64,000 nt of DNA from Atopobium sp. oral taxon 416 (GTDB lineage Bacteria > Actinomycetota > Coriobacteriia > Coriobacteriales > Atopobiaceae), in the NCBI RefSeq assembly GCF_018128285.1, contig NZ_CP072380.1, forward strand, positions 2,046,001-2,110,000, read 5' to 3'. The notes beneath the pieces are model-generated. The model did not search any database. It was not told where the DNA came from and saw only the letters and a program-made list of their open reading frames with translations. The translations under genes were made by a program, and so were the position numbers. Below are positions 38,584-47,933 of this stretch, in pieces. Position 1 is the first letter of the stretch, and every line of letters begins with the position of its first letter.

Positions 38584-38842
38584 CGATGAACTTGAACAGC
38601 GCTTCGACGCTGGTGAAGACATAACTCCATACATGGATTTCTCAACTGCAAGGCACCCCAATAAAGAACGTGCAGCACGCCGCATCAGCATGGATATACC
38701 AGAAGATATGGTACGCGGCCTTGATCATGCAGCTGCTCGCATGGGCGTAAACAGACAGGCGGTAATCAAGGTATGGCTCTCCGAGCGTCTTGATGAAGAA
38801 GCGGACCGCGAAGACAGACGCTACAGGAACGCACCAGCATAA
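38567..38842 (+). CDS. brnA: BrnA-type antitoxin
   Basis: 91 residues. The N-terminal half (MKSISNDELEQRFDAGEDIT) would wrap the toxin; the C-terminal half (RRISMDIPEDMVRGLDHAAA, GVNRQAVIKVWLSERLDEEA) is a CopG-like ribbon-helix-helix. AAGGAG lies at a good distance before the ATG. The order toxin-antitoxin and the overlap are those of known brnTA operons. It should neutralise the toxin and repress transcription. Confidence 0.85.
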   Translation: MKSISNDELEQRFDAGEDITPYMDFSTARHPNKERAARRISMDIPEDMVRGLDHAAARMGVNRQAVIKVWLSERLDEEADREDRRYRNAPA

Positions 38843-38878
38843 TAGCTGCAGCAATACGATATTGCTCTCTCTTGATTG

Positions 38879-38998
38879 TGTTCGACCTCGCCGTCTTCTT
38901 CGTTATCCTCCGTATCACGAAGAAGCAGGGCTGGCTCGTCGGTGGAACAGAAGAAGAGCATGCGCCTTCTTCACCGCAGCACATGAAGCACGAATAGC
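38879..38998 (+). pseudogene. Duplicate of the CPBP protease C-terminus
   Basis: FDLAVFFVILRITKKQGWLV then GGTEEEHAPSSPQHMKHE and a stop. It corresponds codon for codon to the last 37 residues of the protease gene ending at 38227, with scattered substitutions. No start or upstream part is present. The brnTA module lies exactly between the complete gene and this copy. Confidence 0.8.
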
Positions 38999-39037
38999 CT
39001 GTCCCGGCACAGAGACAAAGAGGAGGCCTCCCGCATC

Positions 39038-39083
39038 TGAACTGCCTCCCATTTCCTATGTCCAGGAAATGGGAGGCAGTTCA
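39038..39083. terminator. Perfect 19-bp hairpin
   Basis: TGAACTGCCTCCCATTTCC and its exact inverse flank an 8-nt loop (TATGTCCA). There is no U-tract on the plus strand. It sits exactly at the inner end of an IS5 fragment, so it may be a terminator, or a palindrome left by insertion or inversion. Confidence 0.5.
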
Positions 39084-39427
39084 CAAAGGCAGAAGCACCC
39101 TTCCTTATCGTGAAGCGGCGCTTCTGCCCCTTAAGGACACGCTACAGGGGGATAGAGAAGAACTCCTGTATGCTCAATGTCTGCCTCGCCCTTGCAAACC
39201 TTGCCATGTGCATCTTTTGCCGGCAGGCTGCACCTCCCGGCTCCCAGCGTCGCTTGATCTATCTTGGAGCCTTATTGCGGTGCATGCGGCAGGACGGATG
39301 TAAGGATAGCGGCTCCTGCACGTGCTGGATGAGCAACCTTTTCTGCCTTTCCCGCATACCGGCCCAGAAAAGTCGTGTGGTCGGTCCCCTCTGACACGTT
39401 ATGGGGCATTGATCATCGTTTCCCTAG
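39084..39427 (+). mobile_element. IS5-family C-terminal fragment with end repeat
   Basis: The plus-strand frame reads RYRGIEKNSCMLNVCLALAN, the conserved end of IS5 transposases, and the element ends ATTGATCATCGTTTCCCTAG (39408-39427). Positions 39084-39240 match 1-150 in inverse orientation. The catalytic part is absent. Confidence 0.65.
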
Positions 39428-39688
39428 CTCTTTAAAAGCACAGGCATGCTTTCTGCTTCTCTGAAGCAGAAAGCATGCTGCCTCATATGCCAACGCCAAG
39501 ATCTCCGCATGGAAAGGATGGCACTTTTCATCTGCCATTCGCGGGTGTACCTATCTCAGTGTCGGAGCAGGAGAAACTGGACCTAATCCGTTCTGCAGCA
39601 CAGCACAGGATTAGGCGTTTGGGCACAGGTACAGCATTGTGCTATGGTTAACCAAGTTTTGAACCAGCATCCAAAGGAGATGGATAGC

Positions 39689-40183
39689 ATGGCAGAGGCC
39701 GGAAGAAGTCCTGAGGAACTCAAGGGCGTCACCCTTCTGGGCAACAAAGGCGTGAAGTATCCCCATGACTATGACCCCACGCTTCTCGAGACCTTCGTGA
39801 ACAAGCACCAGAACCGTGACTACATGGTCACGTTCAAGTGCCCTGAGTTCACGACGCTCTGCCCCAAGACAGGACAGCCTGACTTCGGCTGCATCTACAT
39901 CAACTACATCCCTGATGTGCGCATGGTCGAGTCCAAGTCGCTCAAGCTCTATCTCTTCAGCTTCCGCGAGCACGGAGACTTCCATGAGGACGTCGTGAAC
40001 GTAATCCTGGAAGACCTGGCGCATCTCATGGAGCCCAAGTACATCGAGGTCTTCGGCAGGTTCAATCCGCGCGGTGGCATCTCGATCTATCCGTTTGCCA
40101 ACTGGGCAAAGCCCGATGCAGGCTATGAGGACATGGTCACGCGCAGACAGTTCGAGCAGCTCTCGATGCACGAGCAGGACTAG
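39689..40183 (+). CDS. queF: PreQ1 synthase (NADPH-dependent 7-cyano-7-deazaguanine reductase)
   Basis: 164 residues, the short type-I QueF (B. subtilis enzyme about 165). The active site [18 protein letters not shown] has the nucleophile Cys58 and the general acid Asp65; [14 protein letters not shown] is the QueF family motif that binds NADPH. It reduces preQ0 to preQ1 for queuosine tRNA modification. The ATG at 39689 was chosen for the AAAGGAG site upstream; an earlier ATG at 39644 has none. First of a queF-queC-yhhQ run. A CCTAATCC / GGATTAGG stem lies in the leader about 60-110 nt upstream. Confidence 0.95.
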   Translation: MAEAGRSPEELKGVTLLGNKGVKYPHDYDPTLLETFVNKHQNRDYMVTFKCPEFTTLCPKTGQPDFGCIYINYIPDVRMVESKSLKLYLFSFREHGDFHEDVVNVILEDLAHLMEPKYIEVFGRFNPRGGISIYPFANWAKPDAGYEDMVTRRQFEQLSMHEQD

Positions 40184-40199
40184 GAAGGGCGCGACATCC

Positions 40200-40895
40200 A
40201 TGAAGGCAATCGTCCTCAACAGCGGCGGCGTGGATTCCACCACCTGTGTCGGCATAGCGGTAGACCGCTATGGTGCAAAGAACGTCACGACCGTCTCTGC
40301 CTACTATGGCCAGAAGAACGACAAGGAGCTCTCCTGTGCAGAGAAGATCGCCAAGCACTACGGCGTCGCACACCGCGTGATCGATTTTGCCTCCACCCAC
40401 ATCATGGACGGCTCCGTGTGCACCCTGCTCCAGGGCGGCAACGATATAGCTCACGGCACCTACGCCGAGCAGATGGCAGAAGGAGACGGCAAGATAGCAA
40501 CCTACGTCCCTTTCAGGAATGGGCTTCTCCTTGCAGCAGTAGCTGCTGTTGCCCAGTCTGTCTATCCGCATGAGGAATGCGAGCTCTATATCGGAGCCCA
40601 TGCAGATGATGCAGCAGGAGATGCCTATCCTGACTGTTCGCCCGAGTTCATAAAGGCAATGGGCAAGGCTATAGAGCTTGGCACCTACGGGCTTGTCCAT
40701 CTCGTCGCCCCCTTCGTGAACCTCGACAAGGCAGGCGTTGTTGCTTGGGGACTCAAGCTCCATGTGCCCTATGAGCTCACCTGGAGCTGCTATGAGGGCG
40801 GAGACGTCCAGTGCGGCGTCTGCGGCACCTGCCTCGATCGCAAGAAGGCATTTGCAGCCAACGGCGTGAAGGACCCCGTGCCCTACCGCCAGTAA
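40200..40895 (+). CDS. queC: 7-cyano-7-deazaguanine (preQ0) synthase
   Basis: 231 residues. The ATP-pyrophosphatase loop SGGVDST is at 8-14. The C-terminal zinc site has Cys197, Cys205, Cys208 and Cys211 (GDVQCGVCGTCLDRKK). QueC turns 7-carboxy-7-deazaguanine into preQ0, the substrate of QueF. It starts 16 nt after queF. Upstream enzymes QueD and QueE are not in the window. Confidence 0.95.
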   Translation: MKAIVLNSGGVDSTTCVGIAVDRYGAKNVTTVSAYYGQKNDKELSCAEKIAKHYGVAHRVIDFASTHIMDGSVCTLLQGGNDIAHGTYAEQMAEGDGKIATYVPFRNGLLLAAVAAVAQSVYPHEECELYIGAHADDAAGDAYPDCSPEFIKAMGKAIELGTYGLVHLVAPFVNLDKAGVVAWGLKLHVPYELTWSCYEGGDVQCGVCGTCLDRKKAFAANGVKDPVPYRQ

Positions 40896-40946
40896 GGGAA
40901 TGTGGCTGTACTAGGAAACCAGCCTCAACAAAACTAGGAGACATGC

Positions 40947-41573
40947 GTGAACATAAAGAAGTATCATCTGCTGCAGATACTCACGTCCCTTTCGGTGGCG
41001 ACGCTCATAGCGTCAAATATCATCACGAACAAGCAGACAGATCTCTTCGGCTTTGCCGTCACCTGTGGCACCTTCACCATTCCTGTCGACTACATCGTCT
41101 CAGATGTCTTAGCCGAGGTCTTTGGCTTTGCAGAAGCCAGGCGTGTTACCATTACGGCCTTCCTCTGCGACCTTCTGTGTGTCGTCCTCTTCCAGCTGAC
41201 GCTTGTAGCACCATCCTTCTCCACCTTCACAGCACAATCTGCCTTCGAATCCGTGCTCGGCTCTACCCCACGCATCCTGGCTGCAAGCTTTACAGCCTAT
41301 GTGGTCGGCAGCCTCTCCAATGCCAAGATCATGGAGCTCATGCATGTGCATGACGGAGAGAAGAGACTGGCATGGCGATGCATTGCATCGACCATTGTGG
41401 GAGAGACGCTCGATATGACGGTGTTCACGCTCCTTGCCTTCACAGGCGTCCTTCCTTGGCCTGTCATCGGCCAGATGATCGTTGTCGCCAGCGCCATCAA
41501 GGTAGCCGTGGAGTGCATCTGCTATCCCCTTGTGACCTCCCATGTCATTGCATGGGCAAAGACACTGGAGTAG
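40947..41573 (+). CDS. yhhQ: Queuosine precursor transporter (YhhQ/VUT family)
   Basis: 208 residues with about six membrane segments. The family motifs are SNIITNKQTDLFGF, TIPVDYIVSDVLAEVFGFAE and the later GETLDMTVFTLLAF. These proteins import preQ0/preQ1 or related bases. The start is GTG at 40947 with AGGAG 8 nt upstream. Third gene in line with queF and queC, so the locus combines salvage with late synthesis steps. Confidence 0.9.
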   Translation: MNIKKYHLLQILTSLSVATLIASNIITNKQTDLFGFAVTCGTFTIPVDYIVSDVLAEVFGFAEARRVTITAFLCDLLCVVLFQLTLVAPSFSTFTAQSAFESVLGSTPRILAASFTAYVVGSLSNAKIMELMHVHDGEKRLAWRCIASTIVGETLDMTVFTLLAFTGVLPWPVIGQMIVVASAIKVAVECICYPLVTSHVIAWAKTLE

Positions 41574-41636
41574 TGGAGCAAGTAGACTCATATAAGTGTC
41601 GCAGAATCGGACATGCAGACGGAAGGCTTAAGTAAA

Positions 41637-41667
41637 TGAAGCGGAGCGGCTTAACAGCTCCGCTTCA
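41637..41667. terminator. Convergent terminator hairpin
   Basis: Perfect 11-bp stem TGAAGCGGAGC / GCTCCGCTTCA with a 9-nt loop between yhhQ and the convergent PTS gene. No long T-run on either side, but the stem is strong. Confidence 0.7.
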
Positions 41668-41702
41668 TCCTCTAATCTTGAATAGGCAAATGCACAGGAA
41701 TC

Positions 41703-43103
41703 TTATGCCACCATTTTGCTCTTAGCCTTTCCCCATAGTGCAAAGGAACATACAGCAGCAATAAGCCACGTGGCAACAATACAAATCGTTATGGCAATGA
41801 TGTTCCATACACTGCCGGAGGGATCCATATAGACCGGCAGCGATGTGATGCCCGGCATCACGAAGCCAAAGCACTTTACTCCGAGGATAACCGTCAGTGC
41901 ACCACCTATTCCGTTTGCAATCATTGCTGAGATGAGCGGCGTCCTATTGGGCACCTGCACAGTGAAGAGAGCAGGCTCCGAGATTCCCATGAAAGCCGAA
42001 AATGCACAAGTGAAAGCTGCGGACTTCAACCTCTCGTCCTTTATCCTCAATGCCGCGCCGAATGATGCTCCAGATTCGGCAAGATTATGGCAGAAGGATA
42101 CCGGAAGCAGGTAGTCGTATCCAAGCGTGGCAATATTTGAAATCTGGATCGGACTTGTTGACTGATGCATTCCGAACAGAACAATAAGCGGCATGAATAA
42201 CCCGAGAAGAAATCCCGCCACCGGTCCCAGGGTGGAGAACAGCCATACGATGCCATTAGCAAGCCCGATGCCGCACCACGCTCCGATAGGAGCCAGTACA
42301 AGCAGGTTCAACGGAATGACTATGGCAAGTGAGAGGGCAGGTACAACGACGAGTTTGAAGAGATCAGGAACTACCTTGTCGATGGCATGATAGATAAATG
42401 CAAGTCCGGAAACGCCGAAGATGACTGGAAATACGGAATCCGAGTAGCTGAAGATTGGAAGGGCGATTCCGAACAGGGTGAGCGGGATCTCACCAGTTCC
42501 AACAGCGTTGACGATAGTCGGATACATCAGCGATCCTGCGGCGCACAATGCAAGAGACCGATTTATCTTAAGCTTGTCAGCACAGGAAACTGCCAAGAGG
42601 AACGACAGAAAGTAGAAGGGGATATCCGAAATCATGGAAAAGACGGCCCAGTCGCCGGCAGAGGTATCGATACCAAATGCGGAGATGATAGCAAGAATAC
42701 CCTTGACCATGCCTCCTGCGACAAGAGCGGGGATAATGGGCGAGAAAATACCCGAGATAAAGTCAAAGACACGCACCTTTGTACCTGAATCTTTAGATGC
42801 GAGCTCAGGCTGATCAGGATCGGCCTCGACCTCATCTTTCGCCTTATCGTCACCAAGCATCGGTTCGAGCTCCCGATAGACGCTTTCAACATGTGGGCCA
42901 ATGATTACTTGCCATTGACCGTCTTTTACCTGTGCACCAAGCGTTCCATCCAGCTTTTTTAAGACTGCAAGATCCACTTTCGATTCGTCTCTGAGATTAA
43001 AGCGCAGCCGCGTAATGCAGTGGGTCGCCACCGCAACGTTGTCAGAACCTCCGACGAGCCTGAGGATTTCCGCTGCCAGATTGCGCTTGTCCGTGTCTGC
43101 CAT
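41703..43103 (-). CDS. PTS beta-glucoside-family IIBC component
   Basis: 466 residues. The IIB domain has phospho-Cys29 in VATHCITRLRFNLRDESK and DGQWQVIIGPHVESVY. The IIC domain (about 110-460) has FDFISGIFSPIIPALVAGGM, a hallmark of the beta-glucoside branch, and FMGISEPALFTVQVPNRTPL. No IIA domain is attached. It follows the 6-phospho-beta-glucosidase gene by 38 nt in the same direction, so the pair should import and split an aryl- or alkyl-beta-glucoside or cellobiose-type sugar. Confidence 0.93.
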   Translation of the reverse strand: MADTDKRNLAAEILRLVGGSDNVAVATHCITRLRFNLRDESKVDLAVLKKLDGTLGAQVKDGQWQVIIGPHVESVYRELEPMLGDDKAKDEVEADPDQPELASKDSGTKVRVFDFISGIFSPIIPALVAGGMVKGILAIISAFGIDTSAGDWAVFSMISDIPFYFLSFLLAVSCADKLKINRSLALCAAGSLMYPTIVNAVGTGEIPLTLFGIALPIFSYSDSVFPVIFGVSGLAFIYHAIDKVVPDLFKLVVVPALSLAIVIPLNLLVLAPIGAWCGIGLANGIVWLFSTLGPVAGFLLGLFMPLIVLFGMHQSTSPIQISNIATLGYDYLLPVSFCHNLAESGASFGAALRIKDERLKSAAFTCAFSAFMGISEPALFTVQVPNRTPLISAMIANGIGGALTVILGVKCFGFVMPGITSLPVYMDPSGSVWNIIAITICIVATWLIAAVCSFALWGKAKSKMVA

Positions 43104-43141
43104 GTCTCCTCCTTTGGTTTTGCAGATGCAAATAGCCGTGT

Positions 43142-44611
43142 CTAAGACAAATCCACCCCGTTAGTGGCTATAACGCGCCTGTACCAGTCGAACGAATCCT
43201 TGAGGTAGCGATCCCCCGTTCCCTTCCCCTCATTATCAAGATCCACATATATGAGGCCATAGCGCTTGTCCATTGTGAGGGGACCACATGCAATGACATC
43301 GATGAATCCCCAGATCATATACGACCTCACGTCGACTCCGTCGACGACTGCCTCGCGAAGGGCAGCAATATGGTTTCGCAGATAATTGATACGATATGGA
43401 TCGTGCACATGGCCATCGGGCTCTAAAGTATCGGAAGTACCCAGCCCGTTTTCTGCTATATAGAGAGGCAGGCTATAGCGATCCCACATCTGGTTAAGGG
43501 TAATGCGGAGACCCAAAGGATCCATCTGCCATCCCCATTCAGAAGTCGGAAGATATGGATTCTTGTTCGCCATAATCAGATTGCCGGAAGTCTTCTCCCA
43601 TCCCTGGTCTGTCGTGGATATCTGTGAAAAGTAATAGCTGAAGGCAAGAAAGTCTACGGTATTGCTGGCAATGAGATTGTCATCGTCAGGGCCCTTCTCT
43701 ACAGTGATACCAAGGCGGTCGAAGTACCGGTCCATATAGGTTGGATAGGCACCTCTTGCCATAACATCAGCATAGAACCAGTTGGAATACTGGTTGTCCT
43801 GAAGAGCCTGGAGATTGTCTTCGGGACGGCAGGTCGCAGGATAGCTGCAGAATCGAGCGATCATTCCACCGACAGGCGTTCCGGGGCTCTTCTTGTGCAC
43901 AATCTGGACCGCACGGGCGTTCGCAAGAAACTGATGATGCAAACAATGAAATATCTGGCAATCGTAGTCTTCGCCTTCGACATCTTTGATAAGGCAGACT
44001 CCATCCCAAGGCGAGAAACGCCCGGCGTTGAATTCATTGAACGGAAGCCAGAAGTCGACAAGATCCCCTAGATTGTCAACGAGCGTTTCGGCATAGCGCG
44101 CAAAGAAGTCAACGGTTTTGCGCGATTTCCAGCCACCATACCGGAGCACGAGGTTCACCGGGATGTCGTAGTGCACCATCGTGCAGAAGACCTTAATTCC
44201 ATAGCGGTGACATTCACTAAATACAGAGCGGTACCAAGAAATACCTTCCGGGTTAGGCTCGAAATCGTCACCATCGGGGAAAATCCTAGCCCAGCATACT
44301 GAGGTACGAAACACCTTAAGGCCGAGCTTCGCAAAGAGGGCTATGTCTTCCTTGTACCGATGATAGAAATTGATACCACGACGGAACGGGTAATAGCGCG
44401 TTCCGTCATCCGCAAGGGCAGCATCGAACTCCGCTTTGGAGAATGGACTGTTTCGGTGCTTCTCCTCGATCTGTACGTGGGTCCAGCTGCCATCAAGCCA
44501 ACGCAAGTCCTGAGTATCTACGCCTTTGCCGCCTTCATTCCATCCTCCATCTGCCTGAGACGCAGAGATGGCTCCGCCCCACAAGAAATCCGGTTGGAAT
44601 CCGCTTCTCAT
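43142..44611 (-). CDS. 6-phospho-beta-glucosidase (GH1)
   Basis: 489 residues, a (beta/alpha)8 glycosidase. Acid/base Glu193 lies in LPFNEFNAG (TFNEP in most relatives; Pro is replaced by Phe here), nucleophile Glu387 in LYIAENGLG. The C-terminal MDKRYGLIYVDLDNEGKGTG with KDSFDWYRRVI is the phospho-sugar-type end. It hydrolyses PTS-imported beta-glucoside 6-phosphates in the cytoplasm. A GGTGGAGGATAC ribosome site precedes the ATG. First gene of the operon with the IIBC permease, divergent from an AraC regulator across 135 nt that must hold both promoters. Confidence 0.93.
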   Translation of the reverse strand: MRSGFQPDFLWGGAISASQADGGWNEGGKGVDTQDLRWLDGSWTHVQIEEKHRNSPFSKAEFDAALADDGTRYYPFRRGINFYHRYKEDIALFAKLGLKVFRTSVCWARIFPDGDDFEPNPEGISWYRSVFSECHRYGIKVFCTMVHYDIPVNLVLRYGGWKSRKTVDFFARYAETLVDNLGDLVDFWLPFNEFNAGRFSPWDGVCLIKDVEGEDYDCQIFHCLHHQFLANARAVQIVHKKSPGTPVGGMIARFCSYPATCRPEDNLQALQDNQYSNWFYADVMARGAYPTYMDRYFDRLGITVEKGPDDDNLIASNTVDFLAFSYYFSQISTTDQGWEKTSGNLIMANKNPYLPTSEWGWQMDPLGLRITLNQMWDRYSLPLYIAENGLGTSDTLEPDGHVHDPYRINYLRNHIAALREAVVDGVDVRSYMIWGFIDVIACGPLTMDKRYGLIYVDLDNEGKGTGDRYLKDSFDWYRRVIATNGVDLS

Positions 44612-44746
44612 GTATCCTCCACCTTATGATGACGTGGTCACTTTGCTACTCGCAATTACTTACGAATAGCTTACGTATCGCTGGTGAGGCATTAAATGTC
44701 ATAATCATTCGTGGTATATGTCAGATTCCACTATCTAAGGTAAGAG

Positions 44747-45784
44747 ATGACCATACGCAGGCATGATGCATTGGCAGATGCCAATGAAGCTCTTAGGACC
44801 GTTACACCATCCGAACAATGGCACCTAGACCATTCTGGCAAAGCGAGCCCCATCTATGACACAACTCCAAGGATTCAGACTCCAGAAGGGGAAGCATATC
44901 TCTTCGATTGGAAGGGAACGCTGAGCGACAGGAGCGTAGGCCTCATAAAGGAAACGAGATTCACTTCTGTTCCTGCCCATGTGAACCAGGACATGGAGGT
45001 CAGTTACGTCTATGACGGTACATGCGGATTTGCCGTGAGAGATTCCTATTACGTATTGGGAAGAGGAGATGCCATCATCTTCGATCCAGGAGTGGTGAGG
45101 TCCTCCCCCACGTACAAGGAAGCTGGTGACATCGTAATATCGATGGTCTTCCGGAAAGAGTTCTTCGATATGGTATTTCTCAGTCAGCTTCCCGGCGGGG
45201 GTATGCTCACTACCCTGCTCTTCGAATATATCTCGTCGAGAAGGCGCCGTGACAGCTATCTAGTTGTGCACGGCACCGGAAACGGACGACTGGAGGTGCT
45301 CGTTGCACTCTTGTTCTTGGAGTTTGAAACACCCGATGCATTCAGCGAAATCATGACGAAAAGCTATACATCCTCGCTCTTCATGGAGCTCATGCGAGAA
45401 CTAGCCCATGATAGCAATACCAGAATCGGTCAGCCTACTGGGGGAAACGACATATCCAGAATGCTTGATCATATCGAGCACAACTATCGAACATGCACGC
45501 TCTCGTCAACTGCCGCAGAGTTTGGATATAGCCCCAGCAGACTCGGGGCACTACTCAAGCAAGCAACCGGTCAAACATTCAGCGAGATTCGCGTAGCACA
45601 GCAGATGATCGAAGCTGCCTACCTACTTCTCAACAGCAACAAGACTATTGTTGAAGTGGCCTCAGAAGTCGGAATCAGCAATATGGATTACTTTTATCGC
45701 AAGTTTCGTTCCATGTATAGAATGACACCTCGGGCGTATCGCCTTACGATGAGTGCCGACATCAATGGAGAACCCACACGCTAA
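44747..45784 (+). CDS. AraC-family regulator of the beta-glucoside operon
   Basis: 345 residues. The N-terminal cupin-like half has VNQDMEVSYVYDGTCGFAVR and RGDAIIFDPGVVRS. The C-terminal helix-turn-helices have TAAEFGYSPSRLGALLKQAT and IVEVASEVGISNMDYFYRKF, followed by RMTPRAYR. It is divergent from the GH1-PTS operon and the probable activator of it. Ribosome site TAAGGTAAGAG. The protein is similar in plan to the AraC regulator of the glucuronide locus. Confidence 0.9.
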   Translation: MTIRRHDALADANEALRTVTPSEQWHLDHSGKASPIYDTTPRIQTPEGEAYLFDWKGTLSDRSVGLIKETRFTSVPAHVNQDMEVSYVYDGTCGFAVRDSYYVLGRGDAIIFDPGVVRSSPTYKEAGDIVISMVFRKEFFDMVFLSQLPGGGMLTTLLFEYISSRRRRDSYLVVHGTGNGRLEVLVALLFLEFETPDAFSEIMTKSYTSSLFMELMRELAHDSNTRIGQPTGGNDISRMLDHIEHNYRTCTLSSTAAEFGYSPSRLGALLKQATGQTFSEIRVAQQMIEAAYLLLNSNKTIVEVASEVGISNMDYFYRKFRSMYRMTPRAYRLTMSADINGEPTR

Positions 45785-45909
45785 GTACAACAACTAATTA
45801 TGAGGTAGCGACCCCCGCACGACCTAAGATGGTGCTCGCGAAGACATGGAGTGGCTACAGTGAAAGGGACAATCCCATGAGAGACTGAGGCCTTGGGAAA
45901 GGGGGCCGC

Positions 45910-46209
45910 GATGGCGGACCTCAAGCACTCCAGGAAATTCTCAGGAGAGATCAAACGCCAGATCGTTGAGCCTAACGACAATAACAAGAGTCCGCCCAGA
46001 GATAGGCGCCGACAACGATATCGCCAACTCGACCCATGCCTCAAACAGCCACACACCTAAGCAGAAGTGTACCCTCGATCTTACAAGGAAGAACAAGCAC
46101 CTTAAAGATGGAGCTCGACATTTTAAGGACGGCTGTACTGATAGTCGCACTGAGGTAGTCGCGATAGCAGAAAGTGCCGGACTCTATCTGCTTATCAGCT
46201 CTATGTAAG
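45910..46209 (+). mobile_element. IS3-group orfA fragment
   Basis: Reads MADLKHSRKFSGEIKRQIVE, the usual IS3 OrfA start, and ends with Leu/Lys-rich sequence like a worn zipper. Frame changes separate the two blocks, and no orfB follows. Sequence from 46210 to 46472 holds another unrecognised decayed stretch. Confidence 0.5.
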
Positions 46210-46472
46210 CAGCTCGCTACTCCGAGGTCGACCTACTGCAGGCTTGCGCGGCACACCCGGACCTGAGAAGCACAGGGACCTCTCGTCGGCGCCGTCGAGG
46301 AAAGAAGTACCGGGTACCACAGCACCCAGAGCACAAGGGGGCACTGGCCAAGTGCAGGATCTGCTCCAGCAGCAGGCACATCACCGCAGCCATAAGGGAG
46401 TGTGGCCTTAAGAGTGACCACACCAAGGTGAAGTTCAAGGCGTACCCCGACAGGCCCAGAGAGGCCAGTCAA

Positions 46473-47782
46473 GTCCGAAATCGTGTGTAAATTGCCTCAT
46501 AAGCAAACGCCCCTGCGAGCCGCCACGAAGCGAGCCTCATCCGCCGCTGTGTGCGGGCTATCTCCTCGAGATCCCCCTTCCTCCTCTCATAGCTCCTCGA
46601 CCGCCGGCAGCCAGTACTGCTTGCTCTTGGCGGCCCACCTGTCATTCTCCTCGATGAGGTAGGTCCCGACGAGCCTTATTAGCGAGCCCTTACTCAAGAA
46701 CACGCCGATGACCTTCGCCCGGCGCTTCACCTTGACGTTGAGCCTCTCGAGGTAGTTCGACGTCCTGGTGCAGCTGCGTGTCGCCAGCGGGAGGGCCATG
46801 AGCGTCATCGCGTCCTTAAACCCGGCGTCCAGGCGCGCCAGCGCCTCGGGCGCCTCCGCGGCGATCTCGTCGCGGTGTGCCCTGGCCTCCTTAAGCGTGG
46901 CGCAGTTGAACATCTCCATGAGCTCTAAGCAAAGGCACGCCCGCAGCCGCTTGGGGGCCGCGTCGGAGACGTTGCGCGAGAAGTGCGCCTGAAAGCGCTG
47001 CCAGGGCACGTCGGGGTAGACCTCCTGCAGAGCGAGCACGAGCCCCTCGTGGGCGTCGGAGAAGGACATGCTTGAGCCCGAAAGCCCTCGGGCGTGCAGC
47101 GAGGAGAGGAACCTCCCCCAGGTCTCGCGCGACTCGCAGGCCTTAAGCCTAAACCCTATGAGCTCCTTCATCGCGTCCCTGGTCATCCCCATCGCGATCA
47201 TGAGCGCCATCGGGCGGATCCTGTGGTCGACTCTGACCTTGAGGTAGGTCGCGTCCACCATGACGAACAGCTAGTCGCCCTCGATGCGCCGCGTGCGGAA
47301 CTCCTCGACGGCCCCCTCGAGCTGCGCGCAGGCCTCGGCGACCGTCGAGTCGGGCAAGCCCCTGTCGCAGATCGTCTCTATGAGCTTGCCCACCTTCGCC
47401 GTCGAAGCGCTGCCCAAGACCATCTTCGCCATGGTGGTCACAAGGGCGGCCTCGCTGCGCTTGTAGTTGTCGAACACCATGGTCTTGAAGGGCACGTTGC
47501 GCTGCCTCGTGCCGTTGCGGCTGTCGGCGCGCTCGCAAGCGCCCCGCGCCGATCTGCTCGGCCGACTCCGCCCTCAGATGGGCGTTGAGCGACTTTTGCA
47601 GCATGAGCTTGAACGCCTCCCCACTGGAATCTTCGAGCAGCCGCATTATCTCGTCCTGGTTAAGTGTGATATTGATCTGAGCCATGTTCGGGCCTTCAAG
47701 TCTTCTTGTTCTCTGGCGATGGCAAATGATACTTGGAACCCGAGCCTCTGGCTCGTTCCTCTATTTACACCACTTTACGGAC
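46473..47782 (-). mobile_element. IS256-family element, second copy (inactivated)
   Basis: 1310 bp with end repeats TTTACACCACTTTACGGAC (47764-47782) and the degenerate inverse around 46473-46491. The transposase begins MAQINITLNQDEIMRLLEDS and shifts frame near 47530. It has a TAG stop at 47271-47273 where the family has Tyr (GDYLFVMVDATYLKVR), and then runs to MVDATYLKVRVDHRIRPMAL, FSDAHEGLVLALQEVYPDVP and TSNYLERLNVKVKRRAKVIG. Unlike copy 1 the catalytic middle is present, but stops and shifts inactivate it. Confidence 0.8.
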
Positions 47783-47933
47783 GTGACCAGAGAGAGCCAG
47801 CTCGATGGATCGGATGATGCAATCGCAGTTGCAGGCACACCGAAGACGGCCATAGCTTGAGCCGTGGCTGTCTTCCTCATGATGAGAAGTGTCTTTTAAG
47901 GAAGCCTATCGCTCCCCCTTTCCCTGCCCTCAT

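Noticed and set aside
39560-39690. PreQ1-I or preQ1-II riboswitch ahead of queF.
   Set aside because: A stem and purine-rich site are present, but the conserved loop sequences of those classes are not. Kept only as a possible leader structure.
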